Assembly: GCA_026261815.1 (NCBI GenBank)
Contig: JAMPIT010000379.1
Span: 10,118,001 to 10,182,000, forward strand
Direction: 5' to 3'
Length of the DNA stretch: 64,000 nucleotides
Source of the DNA: Monarcha castaneiventris obscurior
Lineage: Eukaryota > Chordata > Aves > Passeriformes > Monarchidae
The notes beneath the pieces are model-generated. The model was not told the DNA's origin. It saw nothing but the letters and a program-made list of their open reading frames with translations, and did not search any database. Shown piece after piece: positions 49,401-62,200 of the stretch. The position numbers and the translations under genes are program-made. Numbering within the stretch: the stretch's first letter is position 1; each line of letters begins with the position of its first letter.

Positions 49401-52400
49401 AATATTAATAAATAACTATTTTTACACAGAAAGCTCTCAGGTAAATTGGGCTTTTGTGAGAAAACCTTCAAGATTTTTTCTTTTGTTACTGGCTTTATAT
49501 TATCCAAAATCTGGCTTCATTTGTTCCTGTTGCACAGAAATGGCAAAGCATTGAGCCTGAGCTATTATTTCATTGAGCTGTTTCACTGGGCTGAGATTCT
49601 GTGTGATGCTCCCCAGTCTACAGCAAAGCCCCTGGGGTTTACTGGTGCCACATGGGCTTTTCCCAGTTAACCAGTCTGCCCATGGCAGCTGTCTTTGCCA
49701 GTAGTACCAGCCCACGTGCAGGATTACCTGTGGTGTCACCCTTGTGTTAGCAAGGGGAAGGTTTAATTGAAGTTTCTTCTATGCACCCCTGTATTATGAG
49801 ATATGATTCAAACTTTAGGTGTTCTCTAGTTTTTCAGAGAAAGGCATTTTCTGTCTCCACCAGTCATATTTATTTTTGCCTTTCTGAGCCCCAAGGTCTG
49901 TAAATTTGGCCCAGCTTCTTTATGCAAATGTAGTAAAACCATCCAAAAATTATCCCCTGAAACACAAATCACTAGGTTGTATTAGAATGGATTCTTGTAA
50001 CTCAAACACAGTTCTCACTTAAATATAGAAACTTGGACAAACATTTACTCTGTAACAAGTTTTCTTTTTTAAAAAAGGGAACCAAATGAGTTCTTTGAAG
50101 AATACCTGAATATAGACTTAACCAAGAGCCCAGGATGATTTTAGGAGAAGAAACATCCTGTGGTTTTGGAAAATAAAATATATTTATAGCTGTCTAAAAT
50201 ACATAATAAAATATTTTGGTGTCCTTGGAAAATATGTAGCACACACTTGGGGTTTCTTGGAGTGAGAGAATAAAATATTCACTTTTAGCTAACTTGAGAA
50301 AAGTCAAGCCCTTAATCCTTGTTTCCTGCTGGCAGTTGTTTGTCATGCTGTGTTATGAACGAATGCAAAATGGTGAGTCAGATTTTGTAAATGAGGGGTG
50401 AGAAAAACGGGAATTGTATTTTTAGAAAAAGAGAAAACTGAGACATAGAGACCATTTGAAACAAACCTGCTTTCAGAAATACTGGCTGTTGAAAAAATGA
50501 AGGGAGCCCAGATTCTTTATGTCAGGCCTACAAAACTGAAAGTCTGAGAGGAAGCTTTCTTATTGTGATGTAGACCAGCCTGGAAAAAATACTCCTTGCC
50601 TCCAGAGAACGTTAAAAATTGTTCTCTCTCATCAACATGCATAGTTTAATTGCAGTCTGGAGCAGATGTTAAAAAATATTTCATCTGGATTAGATTGTGA
50701 TCTGGGATGTTTAGCTGTCCATACTCATTGGGGAAAAAAAAGTCTTATTTAGTTTTGTAATTTGAAAAAGATTGGCACAGTTAAAAATTGTTATACACTA
50801 AGGCCATAAAGTTAGTACAAAAGAATGGATATAAATAAAATTCCTAAAAATATGCCTAAATAATTGACATAAGTACAATAAATATATGGGATGAAACCAT
50901 TTTTCTGTATATCAGGCCATGTTTTACAGTTAATGATTTTTGTTTATTAAATAGATTTTACTGCTGTTTAGTGAACTGAGGCTTTTAGTCCCTGTTGCCA
51001 CACCTTTCAGAATTTTAGAGGTAGTGTATCTCACCCTCTAGTATCTTGTTTTCATTGATAGATTGGGAGAGGAAAGAAAATTGTCTTTGCCCTTTTATTT
51101 CTGGATGTCATGTGATGTAGCTATAGCACCAATCTAATTAAAATAACTGAAATAACTGTTGGAAAGAAAAGCTGTTGTTGAAAAACACTGTATCACCTTA
51201 AAATGTTTTGTTTTAATGTTCTAAGCTTGGCCCTTGACCAGTTTGATGCCTTCTGAAATTTTTACTGAAGACTTGGATATTTTCAATATAATTTTTCTCT
51301 AAGCATGTGCAATCTGTCATAGACATCTCACTTGTAATATCAGAATTAATTTGCATTAAATCTGTGTTAAAGGCAAAAGCAAGGTTTTGTTTTGTTCGGG
51401 TTTTTTAATTGAAAACATATTTTAATTTATTTTGCCTAGGTATTAACAGTATGGAGAGCTCGAAAGCTGTGATGTATATTGGAGAGAGCTGTGGAGTGCT
51501 CCAGACTGATAGAAGTCCAGCTCCATCCAAACCCCGCTGCTTGGCTCATCATGTCCCAAGCTCATCATGTCCTAAGCAAGTGCTGGACAAATTAACTGCT
51601 GCCTCTTGGCACCTTCCATGCTGCCCCCTACAAGAGCAGCATGCTCATGTTCTGAGCTCTTTCTGTTCTTCATATTTATCTATAAATCTACACGGATACA
51701 TCCGTATTCTTCCACGTGCCTTAAGCTGGGAAAGGCACTGATTTACATGGCTACATATTGCTTTAGACACTTAGCTTTGGGCTGCCTTTTTAAGTCACAG
51801 ACAGGTGATTTAAAACCATGAACACCTTTAAATAGCTACATAACGCCTCTAGAACTGTGTACAATCTGATTTACATTGGTTACTAAACCGACATTATTCA
51901 CCACTTTTTTTCTCCTATTCCTGCTTTTCAGAATTCGTGTGCAGTACACGAATCAAATTCCTAAGATTGAATTGAACTTTTGAATTCGTGTGCACTCTCA
52001 TACCTCTTGTTTTTACTCCTTGACCCTAAGAAGACCTCGTATACTATTTCCTAGTGAGCTGAAACAATCCTTAAAAGGGTTGGGTAGTGGGAATCTTGCG
52101 AGACAAAGTGGAGAATTGCCCAGACAATCACTGCAGGGGAGGTATGGATTGTTGCTACTGTTTGAGCCTTTGCTTCCAGTTATCTGGTTTGTGTTTATTT
52201 ATGATGCATGAATTATACAACATGGGCAGGCTCTTTCAATTACTTAATAAAATACAAATATGTAAATACAGGTACCATCCCCAACACACTGCTTTCAATT
52301 CTTATCTACTGCAGCACATTTCCTGGATTTTACTCCTTCCAGCTCTGCTGGTAGTAAAATATTCGATAAAGAAAACAGGAAATAATTCTTCATTTCAATA

Positions 52401-53139
52401 ATTCATGGAAAATGAACAGAAACTATGATATCTGAGACACATGAGAGCACACATCCCGAACTGGGGTATTAGTATTCAGTGCTGGGACTGTAGCCCTGGA
52501 ACATATGCTTAAAATGTTTCTAAGCCCCTTTGGAATACCATTTCAATAGAAATTCAGTAATCTGCTGAAATAAGTCAACACAGAAAATTATGATATAATT
52601 GGAGCTCTTTAATTGCCAGTTATGTCCTTTGATTGATCCCTTGAAACAATGTTATTAGTATTTAATATAAAATTTCTGCAGTAAAAAAGGTGAATTTATG
52701 GGGTGAAAGGACAATCTTCCATTTCATGAAATATAACTGGCAGATGGAAACATGAAATAAAGTGCCTCCTGCCAGCTTTTACTATACCTGCTCGTAAACT
52801 TTCCTGCCTTGAGACACTAGAAAGAGTTTCTTTGGGACAATTAGCATTTACTGAGGGATCTGCTCTTCCTCCACCTTCACAACAGTGCAGCTTTTTTATA
52901 ATTTTTAATATATTATGCAGCACTTCAGTGAAATGGGTGGTTGAGTGGAATTGTGTAGCTCTCGTTGTTAACACGAGAACATGCCAAAGCATGACAGAGG
53001 CTGCTGTGGAGTTTAGGTTCCTTAAAGGATAATATTTTATACAGAATTTAAGACTACAAAAGGTTTACTGCTGCCTGAGTGGAGCCTGTATACCTCAGTT
53101 TGTTTGACTGACTCTTTCCCCAGAATTTTAAATCTATAT
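46461..53139. other. Unique non-coding stretch
   Basis: No gene or confident interspersed repeat recognised. A small hairpin with a repeated 13-mer lies at 51931-51994. A good acceptor-like sequence at about 51440 (TTTATTTTGCCTAG) has no convincing partner donor. Open frames are short. Confidence 0.5.
51931..51994 (+). repeat. Small hairpin plus direct repeat
   Basis: ATTCGTGT and ACACGAAT form an 8-bp stem around a 5-base loop at 51933-51953. The 13-mer GAATTCGTGTGCA occurs at 51931 and again at 51982. Function unknown. Confidence 0.6.
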
Positions 53140-53420
53140 TGTTGTGGTTTAACCGCAGCCAGCAGCTAAGCCCCACTTGCTCAGGTCCCCATATGGAAGA
53201 GAATCAGAAAGAGGTTAAAGCCACAGACTGAGAAAAGAACAGCCTAATTTTTGAAATAAAGTGGTAAAAATAAAAATAATGATTTCTTGACTTAGGATAA
53301 GCACATTTAGCAGCAACTTAAACCATCAGTGTGGTATCAACATCATTCTCATACTAAACCCAAAACCACAACAGTATACCAACTACTAGGAAGAAACCTA
53401 TCTCAGCTAAAGCCAGGACA
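53140..53420 (-). mobile_element. Short, diverged solo LTR related to 37768-38315
   Basis: Opens TGTTGTGGTTTAACCGCAGC and closes CTAAAGCCAGGACA, matching the family termini reversed. At 281 bp it is about half the length of the other copies, so a large internal deletion is likely or it belongs to a shorter subfamily. No target duplication could be seen (flanks TATAT and TGTGC), so one boundary may be off by a few bases. Confidence 0.7.
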
Positions 53421-55866
53421 TGTGCCCCATCACCAAGCTGAGGCCTCTTCATCTTGCTCCTGTTTGTGGAGCTTTGAAAGGATGGGCTCCAGTTCCTGCA
53501 GAAAAGTGTGGCTGTGCTACAAAAAGATATTCTCCAAACACAGCAGATTTCAGAGCCATGTCATTTACAGCAATTTCCTTATAATATCATGCTTTTAATA
53601 TCATGCTTTTATCTTGGATTTTACACTACTGCCTTTTCTCTCAGCACCCCAGTCCATGAATTTATCTTATTGGCAGGTAATCTAGTTCTGTGAGCACATG
53701 CAGCTGCAGATGAATAGATACAGGTTTTCTCCTCCAAACAGGAAACCTTTTCCTTCTCCTCCACTCCATAATACACCTCTCCAAGGACAACAGCAGGTTG
53801 CATTCAGTCCCAGATCCTAAAAGCTTTTCTCTGCAGAAAAATATATTACAGTTTGAAAGTCTATTGTCTTAGAAGGATGGAAAAACAAGTCTTAAACCAC
53901 CACATTTTATCTCCTGGAAGCACCTGCGGCACTGAAGTGTTGGTCTCCAATATTGTACTCCTCAGCAGCAGTTTGTAAGTGGCTGGTTGCTTCAAGAGGA
54001 CCATAAGATTTCCTTCGTGTCAGGTCCAGTTACGTGACTGGTTCTAGCCCCAGGAAGCCACTGCTGCACACGTGTGAGTGCTACTTTGAGTTCAGTATCT
54101 GTTACCTCTAGCAAATGCTCGTGTCCCACAGAACCAGTCCGATGCCACTGTCGTGATGGCCAGAGGCTCCTGTGCTGTCCCTCCTCATCAGCAAAGGTTT
54201 GTGAGAAAGGATCCCAATATGATTTCAATGGATTTGACAATATTTCAAAGGGGCTTTTAGAATATTTAAATGTGGAGGTGTTTCAGTAATAAATACAGAC
54301 TTGCAGAAAACGTAGTGGGAATGTTCTTGTAAGTTTTAGCACTATTCCTTTGGTTTCTTCTGAGTGGCACGGTTAAAATGATCATCAAGGGTTCAGTCTG
54401 AGTGTGCAATCCCTAAAAACCAGTATTCTCTGGGTATTTTGGCTGCATATCACCTGATACATTATATAAAAGTTAGTGGAAGTTGTTTGGCTTTCATTGC
54501 TGTAATATTGGAATGGCTAATACAACCTGAATATTTTTTATCATCTCATTAAAACTCAGCATTCCAGAGTGTCCTTATATTTTTTTTCAGTAATTCAGGA
54601 GTAAAGGATATATTGTCTAATAAAATTTTTAATTTGCTGTGCTTTTGTATTAGGATATGAAATAAAGGTACAACACCATTAGTGGATATATTCATTGAGA
54701 CTATATAAAATCTATGAAAAACAACAAGGGTTTTAAAATCCCACAAAACCCCATTATGCCCTTTTCACAAGACTGAGCATCAGATGTTGGGAGGTCTGCT
54801 TCACAACAGTCCCCGAAACACCTTACAGCCATCAGGGAACAGCTGCTGACTGGCTGGAGCCCCCATGCACTCCAGCTGCCCCCACCAAGCCCTCTGCACT
54901 CACTCGCTTTGCAAATCACTTTGCCTTTTCCACCACGGGGTTTTTAAGGCAGACGTAGAGCAGGTCAGGAAGAAGAAGCTCTCTAGACTGAATGCTGGTG
55001 GGAATTTGCAGTACAAGAGGGACCTCAGAAACTGCAGGCAGGAATCCTCCTGAGAGGAGTGCCCACCTAACTACCTAGCGCAGTGAGAGGGCACGACAAG
55101 CAGAAAATCCAAACCCTGTTTCCAGTCCATGCAGCAACTTAGTGAAAGGGTCTCTGTTGAATATGTAAAAGGATTTAAGACCTTCAGATTCCTTGGCCAT
55201 ACTTGATTGCCAAATTTTGCATATTTATGGTAACTAGGAATCAGTGCATGTCTTGAATACTTTGTACTGTATGCAGTTACGTTTATTTTTAAAGCATGGT
55301 GTGAGGAGGGAATGTTTCAGCATGAGTGTTGCACTTCAGTTAATAATTGACATGTTTAACATGCATTTTCTATGGCAACTGAGAGCATTCAGTTATACAT
55401 ATATATATTGACCTTGATTTCAAAGATTACCTCCTCCCCATGTGCAATTACTTATTTCTTTCCCATTTCTATGAAGTCCTGCTTTCATTGTGTTTAGTGA
55501 ATGTTTGAGAAGCTGGACTGTGACCAGACAATCAAAGGGACAACAAACCACAGCATGGGGCAGAAGAAGGTGGCCACAGATAACGGCAGTAGTGAGGACT
55601 TGTAAGTTTAAGTTGGCCCTTGCCATCTCAGTGAGTGAGATCAGATAGCTGATACAAAGATAATGAGATGGGTCAATTATGTGCAAGAATTCCTTAGGAC
55701 AATAAGGAAGTTAACAGGAGAAATCAGAGGCTACAAATCCTTAAATTCATTATTAAAATAAAACCCATGGGGAAACCTGGCAAGTGTTTCTGTTACAGTC
55801 ACGCATGCTCCTTGCAGTAGGTTTGCCTCCATTCTTTCTAAAAAAAAAATGGTTCAGTAGGTAGGT

Positions 55867-55891
55867 GTTTTGTTTTGTTTTGTTTTATTTT
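55867..55891 (+). repeat. (TTTTG)n microsatellite
   Basis: Four near-perfect TTTTG units ending in a T-rich stretch. Confidence 0.85.
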
Positions 55892-56122
55892 TCTTTAATC
55901 TCACTTTCGTTTGTTTTTTGTTTATTTTAATCTTGCCGTGCTAATGTTTTATGTTGAAAAACACAGATATCATCACTGAGTCCATATGACATCCACAACT
56001 CCTGGACTGCTTTTTGGGATGGGATCAAATTGTTGCTAACCTCCCAGGTTAACTCACTGTAGGGCTCATAAAATGAATATGGTTGTGCATATATCTGTAC
56101 ATAGAGATATGCACACGTGCAC

Positions 56123-56140
56123 CACACACACACACACACA
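56123..56140 (+). repeat. (CA)9 microsatellite
   Basis: Nine uninterrupted CA units inside a longer alternating purine-pyrimidine stretch (56110-56146). Confidence 0.9.
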
Positions 56141-57490
56141 TACATATTTTTATGACACTTTTATCCTCCAGCTGAAGTGTAACCATTTCTTTTGCTCAGG
56201 TTAATTTGATACTTTCTCTACATCTAAGTCCTGTTTGACTCAGTTTAAAACTTCTATAAGCTGTTTATAGTCTCATGGGAAAAAGAGAAGTTAAAGAAAA
56301 TATACTGTGAACCTGAAAGACACTCAGCAATTGCCTGAATTCTGGCTTTTAAGAAATGGAAATGCAAGCATGTGAAGCATCTGTGCCATGTGCATCTCTC
56401 CCATAACCATGAATATCTTCCAAACCAGAGCTGTACAGGAGCATCTCAGCAACTGCTCCCTTGCCCTCCTCCCTACCCAACCAGGTATTTCCCTTTTGAA
56501 AACGTTTTGCTCCCTTCTGTCCTCCAACTCTTATTCCTTGTTAATCTTTTGAGCTCCCTTAAGCAGAGTGACATGATTTGTTGCTCAAGCTCTGCCCCTC
56601 TCAGGATGGTCACTGGGGGCCCTCAGGTGTTTGTTGTAAGAAAGGAAAAACAGCACCCCTGGGGCAAGGGGTGACCTGTCTTCTCTTGTTTCTGGTGGGT
56701 TCCTGCTGGGAAAAGCAGTGGGATGAAGTGGTTTTACAGAGAAAACTCGCAGGATTCTACTGACAGCTCAGGCTTTTGTGAGCCTCTCTCTCTGGTATAT
56801 AACTTTTGACCAAAATCAGAATTAAAGGATATACTCATGTGCCATTCTGAGAGTCAGGTTTTACGATGCCAGGCACAGCTCACACCTTTCCATTTTTCTA
56901 AGTGGAGATGGAATACTGATATAACCCACATGCTGTCACCCTGGGGTGGGCTGCACTCTGTTTAGAAGGGAATTTGTGTGCCTGACACGACACTGTCTAT
57001 TTCTTCCAATCTATGAGCTATTATCAGCATCTTCAATACAAGCAAGGCAAATCTGATTGAAATTTAAGAAAAAAAACTAAATAGCAGCAGAAGTAAAATC
57101 ATTACAGAGCACCAGTCAGTTTACTTCAACTAGCAAGGCAAAAGAAAACTCTGCTCTGGCATGCTATGCCATTTGCTGCAGGAATGATGTTTTTTATGAT
57201 GATCTTGAGGGAATTCAAGTTCTTAAGCAATTTAATGCCACTCAATAATACCTAAGAAATACCGTTTGAATGTATATATTGTGAAAAGTAGCACTCCTAA
57301 ATCTGATGTCCTGCATGCATTTACAGAGATGAGATGTATCTTAGTGCTGAATTTGGGGAAGATTTCCATAGCTAACTGCCAGATGATTGATGCTTCATTT
57401 TTGTTCTTGAAATACAACTGGAAAAACCACAGATTAAGAGCTAAAACTGTAACCATACAAATGGAGGATATATGAGGTAATGCATTTGGA

Positions 57491-57506
57491 TTTTTTTTTT
57501 TTTTTT
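57491..57506 (+). repeat. Poly-T run, 16 bases
   Basis: Unbroken T-run with no attached retroposon body. Confidence 0.85.
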
Positions 57507-58973
57507 ACTTTTTTCACAGAAATAGTAACCTGAAAAGGTAAGTTCCTACTTGTTCTTCTGAAACAACATAATGAATGACTTTTTGTTCCAGATTCATATG
57601 AAGGATTTAACATTCAAAATATGTTGATTGGTTTTTTTACTTTGTGTGTCTGCACTGCTGTATACAGGGGGCTTTGTGACTGATTTGCTCAGGTACTAAC
57701 TTGGTGCTGAATGAATTCTCATTCTGAACAGAGAATACAATACAAAGTAAAATAGATTTCTGAAGGCATTTTGTGCGCATAATATGATTAAGAAGCAATC
57801 AAGCACTGGAAACCCACTCAATCCCCTACCTTGTTACTGGGTAGCTGGGTCATGCTGTAGGGGATGGATTTAAAGCAATTCATTATTTTACAGAAAGATA
57901 AGCTTGAAGCTGTGTGTGCATGTGGATAGTTCCCCCTCCCCAATAGCTTCCTGGAGTTTAGTAAAGCCATACAGTATAAAAGGACAAAAAGAACTGATTT
58001 TTTTTTTTCTTTCATTAGAGGAAAGCTTTGCATTTTGAGACTTCTGCAGTTAATCTGTTCCCTTCAGTTTTTCTGGTGGCATCTTTTGGAAACTCATGTA
58101 TTTTGAGACTTCATTTACTTTTCTGGGTATACAATTTACACTCTGGTAACATGCAGTAGACAGCAGTTCTTGAGTCTAGACAGTGGCAGTAGAGGATTAG
58201 ATGGCCCAGCCAGTTCCTCCTTAGTTTCTGGGGTTTTTTTCAATTAACTTGGAATAAGTTGGATCAGAACTTTCAAATTCTGGTGTTGTACAATTTCTTG
58301 TATATCCTGCACTCTTCATTACAAAAAATGAATAGGCTTGGAGTAATCCTGAAACTGCTGTGTTAGGATTATGGGCATCAATAACTTGCACTGTGCTATA
58401 AAAGGGAAGCTCATGATAAGCATCAAGGAAACTTGTTGCCTGGGGTAAATTTCCAGAGGATAAACAGAAGTTGATGAGTACCTTCCAATCCAGCAATGTA
58501 TCTTCTTTATAAAGGCAAATTGAAACAGGCCATCACCTCTATTAGAAAGTGCCTTCCCAGAAAGGGTGTTATTCCTCTGTGTGACAGGGTGCCGTGCATC
58601 AGACAGCAAAGCCTGTTTCTTCCCTAGCCTGCTGTAGCAGTTCGGAGTGCCACTCTGGAGCAGAGAGGTTTGATGCTTGCTTAAGCACCAGAAGCCAGGA
58701 CCCTCCTAGAAAGAGTGTCCAGCAAAGAACAACTCTTCCAGGGGCCAAGGCAGCCTCCCTGCACAGCAGCGATCTCAGCAAGTGTAGCCATTTCCCAGCT
58801 ACAAGTGATTCCAGCTCTTGTGATTCAGCTCTGTGTGAGATCACCCGAGGCAAACTCGGGGACAGAGAGACAGGAGCCGTGTGTGGCAGTGCCACAGAGG
58901 AGCTTTATTGTCCAGCAGTCCCTGGGAAGGGAAGGCCAGGGACAGCAGCTTCCTGATTCAGGGCAGACCCAGG

Positions 58974-58986
58974 GCCTTTTTATGGG
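58974..58986 (-). promoter_or_regulatory. LTR TATA-like box
   Basis: Reverse-strand CATAAAAAGG sits between the duplicated U3 block and the AATAAA signal, as expected for an LTR promoter. Confidence 0.55.
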
Positions 58987-58990
58987 AAAG

Positions 58991-59124
58991 GCAGGGGGTG
59001 GGGTAGAAACCAATTTACCAACTGGATACAAGGTATTACCACAGAGAAACAAGGCACGCAGGGGGTGGGGTAGAACCCAATTTACCAACTGGATACAAGG
59101 TATTACCATACAGAAACAAGGCAC
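58991..59124 (-). repeat. 67-bp tandem duplication in LTR U3 (enhancer-type)
   Basis: The copies at 58991-59057 and 59058-59124 differ at only a few positions; both contain GGGGGTGGGGTAGAA, CCAATTTACCAACTGG and ATACAAGGTATTACCA. A third partial start (GCTGGGGGTGG) follows at 59125. The repeats lie just upstream of the LTR TATA box in transcriptional sense, the place where retroviral enhancers are commonly duplicated. Confidence 0.9.
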
Positions 59125-59270
59125 GCTGGGGGTGGTTCATTTCCTCACTGTAACCTAAAGAGAAGTTTTTTATCTCGGAGTCCTTTTGCCCTCAGGCTTC
59201 TCTTCTGCAAGAGAGTGCAGAGACTCCTGAGTCGAAGGCTCACAGCCCTCCCCAGATTGTCAGTCTGCTG

Positions 59271-62200
59271 CTGCCCTCTCAGATCCTCTGCTTCATGTAG
59301 GCTGGCACTAGGAGTGGTATTGGCTGGGTGATTTCAGGTAGGTCACCAAACACTGACTTAGCATTTTACTTGGGTAATTCAATCACCTATGAATAAGATT
59401 CCCTTTCCATTGAAAAGCTCTGATGACCATGTCTGCTTCTCAGACTTTGCAGTGGAAAATGAATTTTATTCATAGAAGGAGGAACAGGCACAGGTAGCAG
59501 ATGCAAAGCTCAGAAGAGTATGATGGTACATCAGATATTAGAGCAGGCCACTTCTTTTAATGGGAGGGTCAAGGTCCTTGAAAGGACAGGCATTCCAGTT
59601 TATCCTCTGTCCAGTCTTCATTACTGCTGTCTGATTCACCAATACTGTAGGAAAACAAGGTGCTACAGAAAAATCCAGGGGGTGCTTTCCACTGGGGTGA
59701 AATAATGGAAATAGCAAAATCATAGGGCAACTAATTTTGGTTTACTAGTAAGCACTGAATACAGTGCTGGGGAAAAGTATCAGGTGGTCTCTGCCTCCTT
59801 TTTCTGAGTTTGTGGACAAAACCTCATTAACCTGAAAAGCTCTTCCTTTGAAAAAAAAAAAAATATTTATTGCTGATGGTTTCATATATCAAATTAGCTG
59901 CAATGGAGATGTTTCCACACAGACCAAAAATGCTATTTGCAGGTGTTTGTTTTCATTGCCATTCAGGGATTTGTTCTGTGCAATGTGTGAGAAATAGACT
60001 CCTGTGTTTACAGTCATACAAACTGCATCAGCCTCTTCGTGCTGCCTGTTCTCACAGGCATTGTTTTATCTTTTAACCTCCTTTCCAGTGGGCCGGGAAT
60101 GCAGACTCCAAGAGGTGCGTGGAGGGCTGCAGAGATGAGCAGCTTTGGTTGTATAGTCCCTGTGACGCTGCAGAGCACTGGCACCGCAGATCCTTGTTTT
60201 ACATGAAAGAGGATGGATGCACTGGAGGAAAGGACATGGTGTGCTGACCAGGGTGGCAGGAGGTCACACTCACTGGGTAGGATAACAAGAGGCTTCTGGG
60301 GGCTGAAGCCGTTTCTGAATATGAGCTGAAGAGCTCACATGTGTCCTCCCTTTCTCAAGTGCTGACACACATTTCTTTAGTGGCTGTTGCTAGGGCTTTA
60401 GCTTTCTGAAAGGGAGTTAGAAGACACAGCTTAGCCAAAATGTGACTGACAGCCAGAGCTGGGGAGAGCAAAGTGTCCCCATGAAAGGAATATGGTCCAG
60501 CACTTTACACTCATGATAAATTTAAAAATCTCTAGCAAAATTACCCTGTTGGCAAAGAAATTGGTAGATGGTAAGTAAGAGTAAGCTCTGATCTTATCCC
60601 TTTACCCATACCTCATATCTTACAAGGTCAAAAGACTTTGATTTACTTTGTTTGGGGTTATTTTGGTGGTTGTTCTCTGTTGTCCTTTTATGCAAGTCTT
60701 CGTAGAACAGATGGCCTTCAAGTCCTTCTCTGCTTGGGCTCCACTTTGTCCTGTGCCAGCAATGGACACTGTGCCCCAGAGCTGTCCCATGGAAAACACC
60801 CATGGAGGCCTGGGGTGGGGGCAGAGCAAGGGCGTGGCTCAGAATCATGCTGGTGAGTCTTCTCCTCACTAACATTAGCCTCCTTTAGGGAACTCACCCT
60901 TTTCCAGATAGCACAAGTTTTTTTTGATTGTACATCTCGCCTTCCTGAAAGAAGAAACTGAAATATATGATTTTGCAATTAAAAGCAAAGCTTGCTTGCC
61001 ATTCCTGAGGAGGCTTTGTTGGAACCGTGTCTTTTGCTGTCCATTGTGCAGGACCAGGAGCAGTCACGCTGAAATCCCAAGTGGAGCTTGTCTGAAAGCT
61101 GAGAATCCACCTCCTTTTCCCACCGGAATAATTGCCATAAAAACTTACTCAGGAGTCTATTCTTCTATTGTTTCCCTCAATACTTTAAGTTTTAATTACT
61201 TAATCACTGAAGAGACTTTTTATGTTCTCTTCTATAATATAGTCATTATTTAGAAATCCAGGAATTAATTGTCATAGGAACAGATTTTCTTCTCTGCAAG
61301 GGAAAGTAGAAGTTCCATTTGTCACCCTGACTGTAAGATTTCCTTGCTTTCCAGTGCTGCAGCTGTCACAATACTCACGTCTGTTTTCTTAGAATGACAT
61401 GCACTTGGAACCCAGTACAACTGTGGTTGTCATTTCTCTACCCACCCAGACACACCTGGGGTACAAATTTCCCTTCAAGCATTTAATCCTCAAGATAATA
61501 TGCAACCACCATGCAAAATGCCTCATTTTCTGTAGCTAACACTCTTCCCTCAGCTGTGTAAGAACACTTTCACCTTTTCTCAGCATTGTATGTGCCACAG
61601 ATAGGGAAAGGCAGTAGCTGGAAACATGAGCAGAGGGTAAAGCCCCATGCTGTTGTCATCATCCTGACCTTTCACAGCCTAGCTGCAGAAACTCCCGACT
61701 GAAATACATGCAAAGACAATTCCTCACTGTAAAGAGTCCTTTTTAACAGCAGCGAACTCAGTTTTCAGGGTCTTTTTGTTTGCCAGGTACAGAATACATT
61801 CTTGATTCATTGCTCTACTTAATGGCACAACTCTGACCTCAGTGGAGACACCAGTTTTACACTTTCTGGAGGTGAACTCTGCCCATGCTGAGCAACAGCA
61901 CAAGAGCTAGGAAACACCTCCTGGATGGTGCTAACTTTAATTTTTTATTCTAAAACACTTCTGTACCCCTTTCCCCAGTAAAATCTGCGTTATTAAGATG
62001 CTCTCCTGGGCCATGGCACTGCTCAGCATAGACAGGGGCTAGGAATGGGAAGGGGAAAGTCTTGGGGAAGGCTTGGAGGTCTGTCTCCCAGCCTGTCTGG
62101 GTGGGGAGACCTAATGAAAGCCAGCACTATGGGACAGGAACAAGCACCCTGGGGTCCTCCCAGACCCTTTCCATTCTGATTGAGTGGTGCACTCCTTGCA

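Larger units (their letters stand above)
53421..58831. other. Unique non-coding stretch with simple repeats
   Basis: No gene recognised. Simple repeats are a TTTTG-type tract (55867-55891), a (CA)9 run (56123-56140), and a 16-T run (57491-57506). A small direct repeat of ATTTTGAGACTTC occurs near 58032 and 58099. Confidence 0.55.
58832..59270 (-). mobile_element. Retroviral LTR, ERVK-like, reversed, duplicated U3 block
   Basis: Read leftward, a U3 region with two 67-bp direct repeats is followed by a TATA-like CCCATAAAAAGGCCC (plus-strand 58974-58986), an AATAAA signal (plus-strand 58904-58909) about 70 bp further, and a short R-U5 ending near GGTGATCTCACA at 58834. This spacing is that of a compact alpharetrovirus-like LTR. 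The left edge is fixed to a few bases by the TGTGAGATCACC terminus. The right edge is uncertain (59255-59270) and no matching target duplication was found, so the U3 end may be missing. No viral genes lie on either side. Confidence 0.72.

Noticed and set aside
51440..51730. Possible exon after a good acceptor (TTTATTTTGCCTAG)
   Set aside because: No convincing donor follows, and the peptide contains a short internal duplication and no motif.
58594..59158. Overlapping open frames on both strands
   Set aside because: Mostly LTR sequence including the 67-bp duplication, which makes the predicted product repeat itself.
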